A stretch of DNA of 64,000 nt from positions 62,001 through 126,000 of the forward strand of contig NZ_JAEHHL010000007.1 of assembly GCF_016623495.1 (NCBI RefSeq). Reading direction: 5' to 3'. Numbering within the stretch: the stretch's first letter is position 1; each line of letters starts with the position of its first letter. This document shows positions 27,982-37,567 of the stretch, in pieces. Under the pieces are notes generated by a model. It did no database searches, had not been told where the DNA came from, and saw nothing but the letters and a program-made list of their open reading frames with translations. The position numbers were made by a program, and so were the translations under genes. Origin of the DNA: Thermohalobaculum xanthum (GTDB lineage: Bacteria; Pseudomonadota; Alphaproteobacteria; Rhodobacterales; Rhodobacteraceae).

Positions 27982-29058
27982 ATGACAGCCGGACGAACTC
28001 ATTTTGCCCATTCGCTGATTTCCTTCACCCTCGCCTCGATCCTGGAATTCGCCCCGGCAGCCGACGCCTGCACGCGGCTGGTCTATCTGGGGCCCGACGA
28101 CACCGTGATCACCGCGCGTTCGATGGACTGGAAGAACGACGTCCAGACCAACCTCTGGATCCTGCCGCGCGGCATCGAGCGGACCGGCGAGGCCGGGCCC
28201 AATTCCATTACCTGGGTTTCGAAATACGGCAGCGTGGTTGCCACGGGCTACGACGTCTCGACCACCGACGGCGTGAACGAGGCGGGCCTCAACGCGAACC
28301 TGCTTTGGCTGGTGGAATCGGAATACCCCGCCGCGGATCAGTCGGACAAGCCGAGGCTGACGATCGCGGCCTGGGCGCAGTACGTCCTCGACAACTACGC
28401 GACGGTGGCCGAAGCGGTCGAGGCGCTGTCGCACGAGCCCTTCACCATCGTGACCGACAACGTGCCGGGCGAGCGGCGGCTGGCGACGCTGCACCTGTCG
28501 ATGTCGGACGCCTCCGGCGACAGCGCCATCGTCGAATACATCGGCGGCCGGCAGGTGATCCACCATGGCCGCGACTACCAGGTGATGACGAACTCCCCCG
28601 CCTTCGACCAGCAGCTGGCGCTCGACGCCTACTGGCAGCAGATCGGCGGCACGGTCATGCTGCCGGGCACGAACCGCGCGGCGGACCGCTTCGTGCGCGC
28701 CTCGTTCTACGTCAACGCGATCCCGAAGGACGAGAACGCGGACCGGGCGCTGGCCGGCGTGTTCAGCGTGATCCGCAACGTCTCGGTTCCCTTCGGCCTG
28801 ACGACGCCGGACCAGCCGAACATCTCCTCGACCCGCTGGCGGACGGTCGTCGATCACAAGCGCAGGCTCTACTTCTTCGAATCGGTGCTGACGCCCAACA
28901 CCTTCTGGGTGGATCTGAACAGGATCGACTTCTCGGCCGAGACCGGCGCGGTGAAGAAGCTCGATCTCGGCCCCGACCAGACCAACGTCCATTCAGGCGA
29001 CGCGACTGGGGAATTCACGGTCTCCGAGCCGTTCAGGTTCCTGGGCGCGGGAAGCTGA
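27982..29058 (+). CDS. Secreted linear-amide C-N hydrolase (choloylglycine hydrolase-like Ntn enzyme)
   Basis: A 358-residue Ntn hydrolase. Signal peptide of about 29 residues ends ADA, exposing Cys30 (CTRLVYLG) as the N-terminal nucleophile. Family blocks include VITARSMDW, DGVNEAGLNANLLWL and MTNSPAFDQQL. The group covers conjugated bile salt hydrolases, penicillin V acylase and some N-acyl-homoserine-lactone acylases. Which amide is hydrolysed cannot be decided; a free-living marine bacterium makes bile salts less likely. TTGGAGCGG precedes the ATG. Confidence 0.9.
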   Translation: MTAGRTHFAHSLISFTLASILEFAPAADACTRLVYLGPDDTVITARSMDWKNDVQTNLWILPRGIERTGEAGPNSITWVSKYGSVVATGYDVSTTDGVNEAGLNANLLWLVESEYPAADQSDKPRLTIAAWAQYVLDNYATVAEAVEALSHEPFTIVTDNVPGERRLATLHLSMSDASGDSAIVEYIGGRQVIHHGRDYQVMTNSPAFDQQLALDAYWQQIGGTVMLPGTNRAADRFVRASFYVNAIPKDENADRALAGVFSVIRNVSVPFGLTTPDQPNISSTRWRTVVDHKRRLYFFESVLTPNTFWVDLNRIDFSAETGAVKKLDLGPDQTNVHSGDATGEFTVSEPFRFLGAGS

Positions 29059-29100
29059 GGAGGCAGTCGGCGCCCTGCCCCGGCGGCCTGAGCGGCTGGG

Positions 29101-29958
29101 TTATGACGCCAGGTCCCGGGGATCCGGCCCGGCGAAGGTCGTGCGCCACATCAGCCGCCGGTGGCCGTGGTAGTCGTTCACCGCGTAATGCTGGGTGAAG
29201 AGGTTGTCCCACACCGCCACCGCCCCGGGGCTCCAGCGGAATCGCACGCAGAACTCCGGGCGGATCGTATGGGCCTGGACCTGCGCCAGCAGCGGCCGGC
29301 TCTCCTCCTCGCTCAGCCCGTCGAGGTGGCTGACATAGAGCGGGTTGAGAAACAGCGCCTCGCGCCCGGTGACCGGGTTGACGATCACCGCGGGGTGGCG
29401 GCGTTCCTGGTCCGCGCTCGGATCGCCGCGCGACATCTCGATCGAGCGGCCCGTGCGGGTCTCGGCCGGTGGTGCCCAGCGCACGCCGTAGGGCTTGCCG
29501 ACATGGATCGCGTCGCGCCCCCGCAGCAGGGTCTTCAGCGCCTCGGGCAGCGCCTCCCAGGCCGCCGCCTGGCCGGCCCAGACGGTATCGCCGCCAAAGG
29601 GCGGGATCACCTCGCCCGACAGGATCGAGCCGGCGGGCGGGCGTTCGAGGAAGCTGAAATCGGCATGCCAGTCGCCGCCGAAGACGCCGCCGCCCTCGTC
29701 GGCCTCCTTGAGCACGCGGATCACCTCGGGCTCGCCCTCGACCGGCTTGACGTAGGGCAGCGTCATCGGCGGCCCGAACGCCGCGGTCAGGCGCTTCTGC
29801 GCGGCGATGTCGAGGCTCTGGCCGCGGAAGAAGATCACCTGGTGGCGCGCCAGGGCCGCGCGCAGGCTCTGGGCAAGATCGCCCGAGATCGGCTGCTTCA
29901 GGTCGACCCCCTCGATCTCGGCGCCGATCGTGCCCGTCACGGGAAGCTCTCGCAGCAT
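29101..29958 (-). CDS. TauD/TfdA-family Fe(II)/2-oxoglutarate dioxygenase
   Basis: A 285-residue dioxygenase. Iron ligands: HxD in DWHADFSFLE and the distal His in DNLFTQHYAVND; the 2-oxoglutarate Arg is in RRLMWRTTF. TauD-like features include PHVIFFRGQ-like HQVIFFRGQSL. Members hydroxylate taurine, alkyl sulfates, 2,4-D or other small acids; no substrate can be deduced, as no transporter accompanies it. The start at 29958 follows AAGGGATCC. Confidence 0.9.
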   Translation of the reverse strand: MLRELPVTGTIGAEIEGVDLKQPISGDLAQSLRAALARHQVIFFRGQSLDIAAQKRLTAAFGPPMTLPYVKPVEGEPEVIRVLKEADEGGGVFGGDWHADFSFLERPPAGSILSGEVIPPFGGDTVWAGQAAAWEALPEALKTLLRGRDAIHVGKPYGVRWAPPAETRTGRSIEMSRGDPSADQERRHPAVIVNPVTGREALFLNPLYVSHLDGLSEEESRPLLAQVQAHTIRPEFCVRFRWSPGAVAVWDNLFTQHYAVNDYHGHRRLMWRTTFAGPDPRDLAS

Positions 29959-30223
29959 TGACCGGATCCCTTTTCCATTGGCGGCCCGGCCGCACCGTTC
30001 CACGCCGCATGGGCCCGATGCAAGCCGGCGAGGCGACGGATTGCGCCCATGGTGCGACGTTCACGCCACAAGGGTGCCGCCGGGATGTCACAAGTCGCGC
30101 CCGTCCCGCGCCGCTGACCGTGCAGCCCATTGACCTCTGGCCGGGCGTGCGACATCGCAGAGTTCCCTCTGCAATAATGGTAGAGTGGGCGTCCGGCTTT
30201 TCGGATCGGCAACAGGAACGGTG

Positions 30224-30604
30224 ATGGTGCGACTTTCCGCGGCTTTTCTCTTCGTGCTTGCTTTCCCTCTCGCCGCCCCCGGGCAGGACGGCACCGCACA
30301 GGCGCCCGAGCCCGAGCCGACCGCCGAGCAGATCGCGGCGCTCGAAGCCTGCCTCGCCACGGTGGACGAGGAGGCGATCGACGCCTTCTCGGAGGAGATG
30401 CTCGAGCGCAACAGCGAGATCACCGTCGCGATCGACGAGGCCTGCGCCGCGGGCCAACGCAGCGCCGCCGAGGCCCTCTATGCGCCGCTGCTGGCCGAGT
30501 ATGTCGGCCACCCGGAAGTCGCCAAGCTGCGCGCCTGCCTCGAGGTCTTCGACCAGGCGCTCGGGGTCACCCGCGACGAGCCGCATGTCTGCGACGACGA
30601 GTGA
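30224..30604 (+). CDS. Small exported hypothetical protein
   Basis: A 126-residue protein with a signal peptide (MVRLSAAFLFVLAFPLAAPG). The mature part is acidic, mostly helical in appearance, with four cysteines (LEACLATV, DEACAAG, LRACLEV, HVCDDE) that could form two disulfides. AACAGGAACGG upstream of 30224; a GTG at 30221 is an alternative. Family not recognised. Confidence 0.7.
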   Translation: MVRLSAAFLFVLAFPLAAPGQDGTAQAPEPEPTAEQIAALEACLATVDEEAIDAFSEEMLERNSEITVAIDEACAAGQRSAAEALYAPLLAEYVGHPEVAKLRACLEVFDQALGVTRDEPHVCDDE

Positions 30605-30633
30605 CGCCGCCGCCGGCCGGCGGGGTCCCGCCG

Positions 30634-31299
30634 TCAGCAGCCCAGCGCCGCAAGCCGGTCGAGCAGGGGCCTGAAGCTTGCCGCCGGCTCGTGGGCCGCA
30701 TCGGCGGCGCTGCGCCCCGGCCGCTCGGACAGCCACAGACCGACCAGCCGGTAGCCCAGCGCATAGCCGGTCCAGCGGCCCAGCTCGCCGCGGCCATAGA
30801 ACCAGCGCGCATGCCCGTAATCCGTGGCGTCCCACTGCGTCCGCGCCCGGCCGGCCGCCTCGCGCAGGGCCGCGTTCGGGGTCGAGCGTTCCCAGGGCTC
30901 GGGCGGGCTCTGGAACAGCAGGCGCACGAACTGCCCGGCCAGCCCCTCGCTGACCAGCGCCTCGCCCAGGCTGTCGCCATAGCCCGGCCCCTCCCAGCGC
31001 AGCGCGTGGTGCACCTCGTGCGCCACCATCCGCTCGAAGGCCGCACCCATGTGGGTGACGAGGGCGGGGTTGGTCGGGTCGAGGGTCAGGAAGATCACGC
31101 CGGGGGCAGGCGACTGCCCGACATGCCCGATCTCGGGGATGGCGCCACCCGGCTCGGCGCGCACGACGAAATCGGCCGCGGGCAGCGCCTCGACCACGCG
31201 GGCGCAGCGGCGGCGGACCTTCTCGACGCCCTCCTCGACCGCCGGACGCCAGCGGTCAAGCTGCCCGCGCGCGTTCAGGAAATGCAGGTGCCAGGTCAC
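30634..31299 (-). CDS. DUF2268-type putative zinc peptidase
   Basis: A 221-residue cytosolic-looking protein. MVAHEVHHALRWEG carries an HExxH zinc motif, followed about 17 residues later by EALVSEGLAG, which supplies the third ligand Glu, the arrangement expected for DUF2268 gluzincin-like proteases. The start is a GTG at 31299 (MTWHLHFLNARG). Substrate is unknown. The gene is 56 nt downstream of an exported hypothetical on the same strand. Confidence 0.83.
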   Translation of the reverse strand: MTWHLHFLNARGQLDRWRPAVEEGVEKVRRRCARVVEALPAADFVVRAEPGGAIPEIGHVGQSPAPGVIFLTLDPTNPALVTHMGAAFERMVAHEVHHALRWEGPGYGDSLGEALVSEGLAGQFVRLLFQSPPEPWERSTPNAALREAAGRARTQWDATDYGHARWFYGRGELGRWTGYALGYRLVGLWLSERPGRSAADAAHEPAASFRPLLDRLAALGC

Positions 31300-31355
31300 G
31301 TCGGGCCCGCGCGCCCCGCTGCTTGCCGATTGGATTGCCGCATCGCCTCCGTCAC

Positions 31356-32177
31356 TCAGAGCTTGGGCGCGGCGGTCGAGCCGCGCACCTCTTCCTCTCC
31401 CTGCCGGACGAGTTCCTCGATCCAGGCCGACATGTCCATTTCATCCTTCGCCGCGGCGGCCACGTCAACCAGCACGCCGGTGGCCGCGAAGACCGGATCC
31501 TGCTGCAGGCCGTAGGACAGGACGGCGGCGCAGTCGGCCGGGCTGGCCGCGCCTCCGACCTTCATGGTGCCCGCCGCCACATCCATGATGCGGGGCAGGA
31601 GGCTGGACTCGACGGTGCCCTGGCCGACGCTCGCGAAGGGTCCCTCGACCGCGTGGCCCCCATGCGAGAGCGGCAAGCACTGGACCTTGCCCTCGCCGAT
31701 CAGCCACTGGAAGTCGACGGCGCGCGCGGCCATCCCGCCGGTCGCGTCGCTCCTGGTCGCGTCGGGCTCGCCATACTTGCCGATCAGGGCCTGTCGATAG
31801 GTCTCGCGCTGGATCGGCGGATTGAAGTTCTTGTGCAGGCAATAGATCAGCACCGCCTTGCCGCCGTCCGGCGGGGCGGTGAAATAGACGTAGAACGACT
31901 CGCTCATGTCGGGCCGGGCCGCGAAGACCATGCGCGGGAAGGCTTCCGTGCTCCGCGTATGATTGACCACGCGGTACTTGAGAGCCATCTGGGACGGCGG
32001 GTGAATCACCAGTTCTGGATCATGCTCGGCCAGTGCCGCACCGATCTCGTCGATCGACATGCCAAGCCTGAGCCCGGCAATGTCGACCCCCTCGCCAGCG
32101 GCCGATGCGGCGCCCCCCGCGCCGAGCGTAACCGACATCGCCAGCACCGCTCTCACGATCCTGTTGTGCCATCCCAT
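31356..32177 (-). CDS. Exported hypothetical protein
   Basis: A 273-residue protein with signal peptide (about residues 1-27, ending ASAAG). The mature part starts VDIAGLRLGMSIDEIGAAL, a pattern seen in several alphaproteobacterial periplasmic proteins where a short helix-turn region leads a beta-rich domain. Cysteines occur in YCLHKN, QCLPLS and ADCAAV. GGAGAGATTTCG precedes the ATG at 32177. Function unknown. Confidence 0.72.
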   Translation of the reverse strand: MGWHNRIVRAVLAMSVTLGAGGAASAAGEGVDIAGLRLGMSIDEIGAALAEHDPELVIHPPSQMALKYRVVNHTRSTEAFPRMVFAARPDMSESFYVYFTAPPDGGKAVLIYCLHKNFNPPIQRETYRQALIGKYGEPDATRSDATGGMAARAVDFQWLIGEGKVQCLPLSHGGHAVEGPFASVGQGTVESSLLPRIMDVAAGTMKVGGAASPADCAAVLSYGLQQDPVFAATGVLVDVAAAAKDEMDMSAWIEELVRQGEEEVRGSTAAPKL

Positions 32178-32426
32178 CTCGAAATCTCTCCTGAAAATCT
32201 TGCAAGTTCGCGCACGATAATGCGGGCCGATCCGGTGGAATAGCGGATTCGTGGGCCTCCGCGGCAGCGCGCGCTCCGGTCCGGGCGCAGCCATTCCGTA
32301 TGATCATGGCTGCCATCACCGGCCGTGACTGGCGGCGGCCACGGCGATTGGCTAACGTCGCGCCGTCCGGAACCCGCGGCGTCGCGACGCGGGGCCGATC
32401 CCGTTTCATCCTCGGAGTGACCACCC

Positions 32427-33818
32427 ATGGCCAACGACATGCTCACCAACGCCCAGATGCGCGATATCGAGGCGCTGCTGCACCCCTACACCAACGCAGC
32501 CACGCACCGGCAGGTCGGCGCGCATCTGATCGAGCGCGGCCACGGCTGCCATGTCTGGGACGACAGCGGCAAGCGCTACATCGAGGGCATGGCGGGCCTG
32601 TGGTGCGCGAGCCTGGGCTTTGGCGACGAGGAACTGATCGAGGCCGCGCGCGAGCAGCTGGGCAAGCTGCCCTACTACCACCTGTTCGGCGGCCGCACGC
32701 ACGAGCCCGCGATCGAGCTGGCCGAGAAGATCAAGGAACTCTACCCCCAGCCCATGGCGCGGGTGTTCTACTGCTCGTCGGGCTCCGAGGCGAACGACAC
32801 CCAGGTCAAGCTGATCTGGTACATGATGAACGCGCTGGGCAAGCCGCAGAAGAAGAAGATCATCTCGCGGCGCAAGGCCTATCACGGCGTGACGCTGGTC
32901 GCGGCATCGATGACCGGCCTGCCGCTCAACCACGGCTCGTTCGACCTGCCCTTCGACTTCGTCAAGCACACCACGACGCCGCATTACTGGCGCGAGGCCC
33001 GCGACGGCGAGACCGAGGAGCAGTTCTCGGCCCGGCTCGCCGCCGATCTCGACACCCTGATCGAGGCCGAGGGCCCCGACACCGTCGCGGCCTTCATCTC
33101 CGAGCCGGTGATGGGCGCGGGCGGGGTGATCGTGCCGCCCAAGGGCTATTTCGAGGCGATCGCGCCGGTGCTGAGGAAGCACGACGTGCTGTGGATCGAC
33201 GACGAGGTGATCTGCGGCTTCGGCCGGACCGGCAACTGGTTCGGCGCCGAGACGCTGAACATGCAGCCGACCTCGGCGTCGATGGCCAAGCAGCTCACCG
33301 GCAGCTACGTGCCGCTCTCGGCCGTGGCGATCAACCAGCAGATGGCCGATGTGATCGAGGCCGAATCGGCCCGACACCCGGCGCTCGGCCACGGTTTCAC
33401 CTATGGCGGCCACCCGCTGGGCTGCGCCGTCGGCGTCAAGGCGATCGAGATCTACCAGAAGCGCGACATCCTCAGACATGTGCGGCAGATCGCTCCGGTG
33501 TTCCAGGCCCGGCTGCGCCAGTATGCCGACCACCCGCTGGTCGGCGAGGCGCGCGGCGTCGGCCTGATGGGCGCGCTCGAGCTCTCGCCCGACCGCAAGT
33601 CCGCCGCCACCTTCAAGGCGCCGGGCAAGGTCGGCGCGAGGCTGATGTCCGAGCTGCTCAAGCATGGCGTCATCCTGCGCGCGATCGGCGACAGCCTCGC
33701 CTTCTGCCCGCCGATGATCATCACCGAGGACGGCGTCGAGGAGATCTTCGCCCCGATGGAAGCCGCCCTCGACGCCACCTACTCGTGGGCGAAGGCCGAG
33801 GGGCACATGGACGCGTGA
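32427..33818 (+). CDS. Class III aminotransferase (omega-amino acid:pyruvate type)
   Basis: A 463-residue PLP enzyme. Family blocks: MAGLWCASLGFGDEEL, FYCSSGSEANDTQVKL, RKAYHGVTL, ISEPVMGAGGVIVPP, IDDEVICGFGRTGNWFG and SMAKQLTGSYVPLSAV with the Schiff-base Lys. This pattern fits the omega-transaminase group that moves terminal amino groups to pyruvate (for example beta-alanine, taurine, amines). A specific donor cannot be named. The next gene is a solute-binding protein, but no amino-acid transport system is linked. Confidence 0.9.
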   Translation: MANDMLTNAQMRDIEALLHPYTNAATHRQVGAHLIERGHGCHVWDDSGKRYIEGMAGLWCASLGFGDEELIEAAREQLGKLPYYHLFGGRTHEPAIELAEKIKELYPQPMARVFYCSSGSEANDTQVKLIWYMMNALGKPQKKKIISRRKAYHGVTLVAASMTGLPLNHGSFDLPFDFVKHTTTPHYWREARDGETEEQFSARLAADLDTLIEAEGPDTVAAFISEPVMGAGGVIVPPKGYFEAIAPVLRKHDVLWIDDEVICGFGRTGNWFGAETLNMQPTSASMAKQLTGSYVPLSAVAINQQMADVIEAESARHPALGHGFTYGGHPLGCAVGVKAIEIYQKRDILRHVRQIAPVFQARLRQYADHPLVGEARGVGLMGALELSPDRKSAATFKAPGKVGARLMSELLKHGVILRAIGDSLAFCPPMIITEDGVEEIFAPMEAALDATYSWAKAEGHMDA

Positions 33819-33873
33819 GGCAGCACGGCGCGACGAGACAAGCCGATTGAAGAGCGCGCGGGGTTTCGTCAGA

Positions 33874-33889
33874 GTTGTGCCATCACAAC
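33874..33889. promoter_or_regulatory. Inverted repeat upstream of the solute-binding protein
   Basis: GTTGTG-CCAT-CACAAC is a perfect 6-bp dyad about 45 nt before the start codon, in the otherwise plain gap after the aminotransferase. It could be an operator or a short hairpin; there is no direct evidence for either. Confidence 0.35.
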
Positions 33890-33934
33890 CCTGAGAAAAA
33901 TTTGGCCTCGCGCCTCAGAACCGGAGCCCAGCTC

Positions 33935-34837
33935 ATGCCCTTGTCCCGTCTCCTCGCGGCGCTCGCCGCGGCAGCCCTCCTGTCCGCCCCGATCATGCCC
34001 GCGCAGGCCGGCGAAGTGCTTGACCGCATCGTCGAGCGCAAGCTCATCCGGCTCGGCTACCGGACCGACGCGCCGCCGTTTTCGTCGAGCGTCGACGGGC
34101 GACCGGGCGGCTTCACCACCGACCTGTGCGGGCTGATGGCCGGGGCGATCATGGCGACCTCGCACCTCTCGGAGATGACGGGCACCTTCAAGACCGTCGA
34201 CACCGCCACGCGCTTCGAGGCGCTGGCCTCGGGCGAGATCGACGTGCTGTGCGGCGCCACGACCGCCACGCTGAAGCGGCGCGAGACCATGTCCTTCACC
34301 ATCCCGATCTTCGCGACGGGCGTCGGCGCCGTGGTCTCGAAGGACGCGCCCGAGCTGCTGCGCGAGGTGCTGATCACCGGCGGCCCGGCCACGCTCTCGG
34401 GCGCCGCGGTGCGCGAGGCGCTGTCGGGCAAGCGGCTGGGCGTGCGGTCGAACACCACCGCCGAGGCCTGGCTGCGCGAGGGCTCGCTCGCAAAGATCGA
34501 GGGCGTCTCGATCACCAGCTTCGACGATCACTCCGAGGGCCTCGCGGCGGTGGCCGAAGGCAATGTCGATGCCTATTTCGCCGACAAGGCGATCCTGTCG
34601 GGCGTGCTTGCCGCGGCCGATGACGGCGACCGCTTCGCGCTGTCGCGCAACACCTTCACCTTCGAGCCCTATGCGCTGGCCATCCCCCGCGGCGACGAGG
34701 ACCTGCGCCTCGTGCTCGACCGCGCGCTCAGCCACATCTACCGCTCGGGCGCGATCTTCGAAATCTTCGAGCGGCATTTCGGCAAGCCCGGTCCGAACGA
34801 GGTGCTTTTCTATGGGTTGTCCGCATTGCCGGAATGA
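33935..34837 (+). CDS. Periplasmic solute-binding protein (family 3 type, orphan)
   Basis: A 300-residue protein with a signal peptide (ends AQAGEV). The mature part has the SBP_bac_3 pattern: LDRIVERKLIRLGYRTDAPPF, FTTDLCGLM, FEALASGEIDVLCGATTATLKR and GVRSNTTAEAWL. Normally such proteins feed amino acids to ABC transporters, but no permease or ATPase genes lie nearby, so partner is unknown. Start at 33935 follows CCGGAGCCC. Confidence 0.88.
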   Translation: MPLSRLLAALAAAALLSAPIMPAQAGEVLDRIVERKLIRLGYRTDAPPFSSSVDGRPGGFTTDLCGLMAGAIMATSHLSEMTGTFKTVDTATRFEALASGEIDVLCGATTATLKRRETMSFTIPIFATGVGAVVSKDAPELLREVLITGGPATLSGAAVREALSGKRLGVRSNTTAEAWLREGSLAKIEGVSITSFDDHSEGLAAVAEGNVDAYFADKAILSGVLAAADDGDRFALSRNTFTFEPYALAIPRGDEDLRLVLDRALSHIYRSGAIFEIFERHFGKPGPNEVLFYGLSALPE

Positions 34838-34858
34838 CATCGACGGGCCGCGCCGGGC

Positions 34859-35782
34859 ATGAACCCCCTGCGCGGCATCGCCCTCAAGGTCGGCTCCGTC
34901 GCCATCTTCATGGCGATGTCGACGCTGATCAAGATCACCGCCGAGCACGTGCCCTCGGGGCAGACGGTGTTCTTCCGCTCGTTCTTCGCGATCCCGGTGA
35001 TCCTCGCGTGGCTGTGGTGGCGCGGCGATCTGGCCACCGGGCTCAGCACGCGAAACCCGATGGGCCACCTGTGGCGCGGCCTCGTGGGCGGGACCGCGAT
35101 GGGCCTCAGCTTCACGGCGCTCGGCCTGCTGCCGCTGCCCGAGGTGACGGCGATCGGCTATGCGACGCCGCTGATCGTGACCATCCTGGCGGCGATGTTC
35201 CTGGGCGAGCAGATCCGGCTCTACCGGCTGGGCGCGGTCTGCGTCGGCCTTGTCGGCGTGCTGATCGTGCTGGGGCCGCGGCTGACGGTGTTGACCACCG
35301 ACGGCGTGAGCGATGCCGAGACCCTGGGCGCGGTCATCATGCTCTCGGCCTGCGTGTTCATGGCGCTCGCGGCCTGCTTCGTGCGCAAGCTCGTGCATAC
35401 CGAGCAGACATCCGCCATCGTCTTCTACTTCTCGCTCACCTGCACGGTGCTGTCGCTGCTGACCCTTCCCTTCGGCTGGGTGGTGCCGAGCCCGGCCGAG
35501 ACCCTGATGCTGATCGGCGCGGGGCTGCTGGGCGGGCTCGCCCAGATCCTGCTGACCTCGAGCTACCGCCACGCCGACGTCGCGGTGATCGCGCCCTTCG
35601 ACTACACCTCGATGCTGCTTGCCCTGGTGATCGGCTGGTTCGTTTTCAGCGAGGCGCCGACCGCGGCGACCCTGGGCGGCGCAAGCATCGTCATCGCCGC
35701 CGGCCTCTTCATCATCTGGCGCGAGCGGCAGCTGGGCCTCGAGCGGGCTCGGGCGCGTAAGGTCATGACCCCGCAGGGCTGA
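34859..35782 (+). CDS. EamA/DMT-family permease
   Basis: A 307-residue integral membrane protein with about ten hydrophobic helices in two EamA-type halves (about 1-135 and 155-295). The second EamA repeat ends with SEAPTAATLGGASIVIAAGLF, a family hallmark. Exports or imports small metabolites; specificity unknown. Starts 21 nt after the solute-binding protein, so they may be one transcript. Confidence 0.9.
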   Translation: MNPLRGIALKVGSVAIFMAMSTLIKITAEHVPSGQTVFFRSFFAIPVILAWLWWRGDLATGLSTRNPMGHLWRGLVGGTAMGLSFTALGLLPLPEVTAIGYATPLIVTILAAMFLGEQIRLYRLGAVCVGLVGVLIVLGPRLTVLTTDGVSDAETLGAVIMLSACVFMALAACFVRKLVHTEQTSAIVFYFSLTCTVLSLLTLPFGWVVPSPAETLMLIGAGLLGGLAQILLTSSYRHADVAVIAPFDYTSMLLALVIGWFVFSEAPTAATLGGASIVIAAGLFIIWRERQLGLERARARKVMTPQG

Positions 35783-35785
35783 GGC

Positions 35786-35831
35786 TGGCCCGTGATTTGG
35801 CCCGTGGCCTGGCCCGTGGATTTGGCCCTGA
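35786..35831. repeat. 12-bp tandem repeat between genes
   Basis: TGGCCCGTG occurs three times at exact 12-bp spacing (35786, 35798, 35810), with a degenerate fourth copy (TGGCCCTGA) at 35823. It fills the gap between the permease stop and the DUF952 gene. Confidence 0.75.
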
Positions 35832-35868
35832 CTTGACGCCGGCCCGCCCGCGCGCGAAGGAGCGCGTC

Positions 35869-36210
35869 ATGCTGATCTACAAGATCCTCACCGCCCCGCA
35901 GTGGGACGAGCTCCGGCGCCTCGGCCAGACCGATGGCGCGCCGGTCGATGTCGCCGACGGCTTCGTCCATTTCTCGACCGCCGCCCAGCTGCGCGAGACC
36001 GCGGCCAGGCATTTCGCGGGCCAGCAGGACCTCTGGCTCCTTAGTCTCGATGCCGACGCGCTCGGCCCGGCCTTGCGGTGGGAGCCGTCGCGCGGCGGGG
36101 CGCTCTTCCCGCATCTCTACGCGCCGCTCCGTCTGGCCGACATCGTCGCGGCCGAGGCGCTGGCGGTCGACGCCGATGGACGCCACCAGTTCCCCGAGGA
36201 GATCCCATGA
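35869..36210 (+). CDS. DUF952 family protein
   Basis: A 113-residue protein with strong DUF952 features: [11 protein letters not shown] at the start, then [20 protein letters not shown] and [19 protein letters not shown]. Function is not known in the family. GAAGGAGCG lies before the ATG. Its stop overlaps pyrD by 4 nt, a pairing common in Rhodobacterales. Confidence 0.93.
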   Translation: MLIYKILTAPQWDELRRLGQTDGAPVDVADGFVHFSTAAQLRETAARHFAGQQDLWLLSLDADALGPALRWEPSRGGALFPHLYAPLRLADIVAAEALAVDADGRHQFPEEIP

Positions 36211-37253
36211 AGGCGCTCGAGACCGCCGCGATGGCCGCGCTGCGCCGGCTCGATCCCGAGCGCGCGCATGGCCTCGCGATCGCCGCGCTGCGGGCCGGGC
36301 TCGGTCCCGCCGGCGGCCCGGTGCGCAGCCCGCGGCTGGCGACGCGGCTGGCCGGGCTCGAGCTGCCGAACCCGGTGGGCATTGCCGCGGGCTTCGACAA
36401 GAACGCCCGCGCGGTGCGGCCGATCCTCGCCGCGGGGCCGGGGTTTCTCGAGGTCGGCGCGGTCACGCCGCGGGCGCAGCCGGGCAACCCCCGCCCGCGC
36501 CTCTTCCGCCTGGCTCAGGACCGCGCGGCGATCAACCGCTTCGGCTTCAACAATGACGGCATGACCGTCATCGCCCCGCGGCTTGCAGCGGCGCGCGGCG
36601 CGGGGGTGGTGGGCGTCAATCTCGGCGCCAACAAGGACACCGCCGACAAGGCCGAGGACTACGCGACGGTGCTGCGCCACCTCTACGCCCATGCCGATTT
36701 CTTCACCGTCAACATCTCCTCGCCCAACACCGAGAAGCTGCGCGACCTGCAGGGGCGAGCGGCGCTCGACCGGCTGCTCGAGCGGGTGACGGGTGAATGG
36801 GCCGGGCTGGGGCGCGCGAGGCCCCTCTTCCTCAAGATCGCGCCCGACCTCAGCGAGGCCGAACTGGCCGACATCGCCGAGCTGGCGCAGGCGCATGGCC
36901 TCTCGGGCCTGATCGCGACCAACACCACCCTTGCGCGCGAAGGGCTCCTGAGCTCGCAGGCGGCCGAGGCCGGCGGCCTCTCGGGCGCGCCGCTCAGGGA
37001 CCGCGCCCAGGCGGTGATGCAAAGCCTCTACCGGATGACGGGGGGCGTCCTGCCGCTGATCGGCGTGGGCGGCATCGCCACGGCCGAGGATGCCTATGCC
37101 CGGATTCGCGCCGGCGCCTCGGCGGTCCAGCTCTACACCGCGATGGTCTACGAGGGGATCAGCCTGCCCGGCCGGATCGCCCGCGGCTTGGACGCCCTGC
37201 TCGCGCGCGACGGCTTCGCCTCGGTCGCCGACGCGGTGGGCGCGGATCACTAG
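36207..37253 (+). CDS. pyrD: Quinone-dependent dihydroorotate dehydrogenase
   Basis: A 348-residue class 2 PyrD, a membrane-associated flavoenzyme oxidising dihydroorotate to orotate in pyrimidine synthesis. Motifs: [55 protein letters not shown] (Ser is the class 2 catalytic base), [12 protein letters not shown] and [24 protein letters not shown] overlap with the preceding DUF952 gene implies coupling. Confidence 0.96.
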   Translation: MKALETAAMAALRRLDPERAHGLAIAALRAGLGPAGGPVRSPRLATRLAGLELPNPVGIAAGFDKNARAVRPILAAGPGFLEVGAVTPRAQPGNPRPRLFRLAQDRAAINRFGFNNDGMTVIAPRLAAARGAGVVGVNLGANKDTADKAEDYATVLRHLYAHADFFTVNISSPNTEKLRDLQGRAALDRLLERVTGEWAGLGRARPLFLKIAPDLSEAELADIAELAQAHGLSGLIATNTTLAREGLLSSQAAEAGGLSGAPLRDRAQAVMQSLYRMTGGVLPLIGVGGIATAEDAYARIRAGASAVQLYTAMVYEGISLPGRIARGLDALLARDGFASVADAVGADH

Positions 37254-37567
37254 CGGCCCGGATACGCCCCGGCCGGCTCAGGCTCAACTCGGCATTTCAA
37301 CCCTGCCCCCTTTCTCCGGCTGGCTTGCGGACGCCACTGCCGTCCCTGAACGCCCTCGCTCAGGTCCGACATCAAGCGAGGAAGAAGTGCGGGGCCGCGA
37401 CAGCGAGACCAGTCGCCATCAGGACACGACCTGCGCGCGAAGCGGCACTTCAGATCCTGGGCGCCAGCGCCGCTCACTGCGCAAGGGTCGCAGATGGCTG
37501 GCCTATGAAACCTTGCCGCTGGCCTGTACTCTCGAATGACGGCGAGGGCAGGATAAGGAGGCGTGTC
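37254..37567. other. 314 nt without a convincing gene
   Basis: Between pyrD and a small exported protein. No open frame with a ribosome-binding site was found, and the base composition is somewhat less GC-rich than the flanking core genes. It should hold the promoter of the next gene; nothing else is recognised. Confidence 0.6.
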
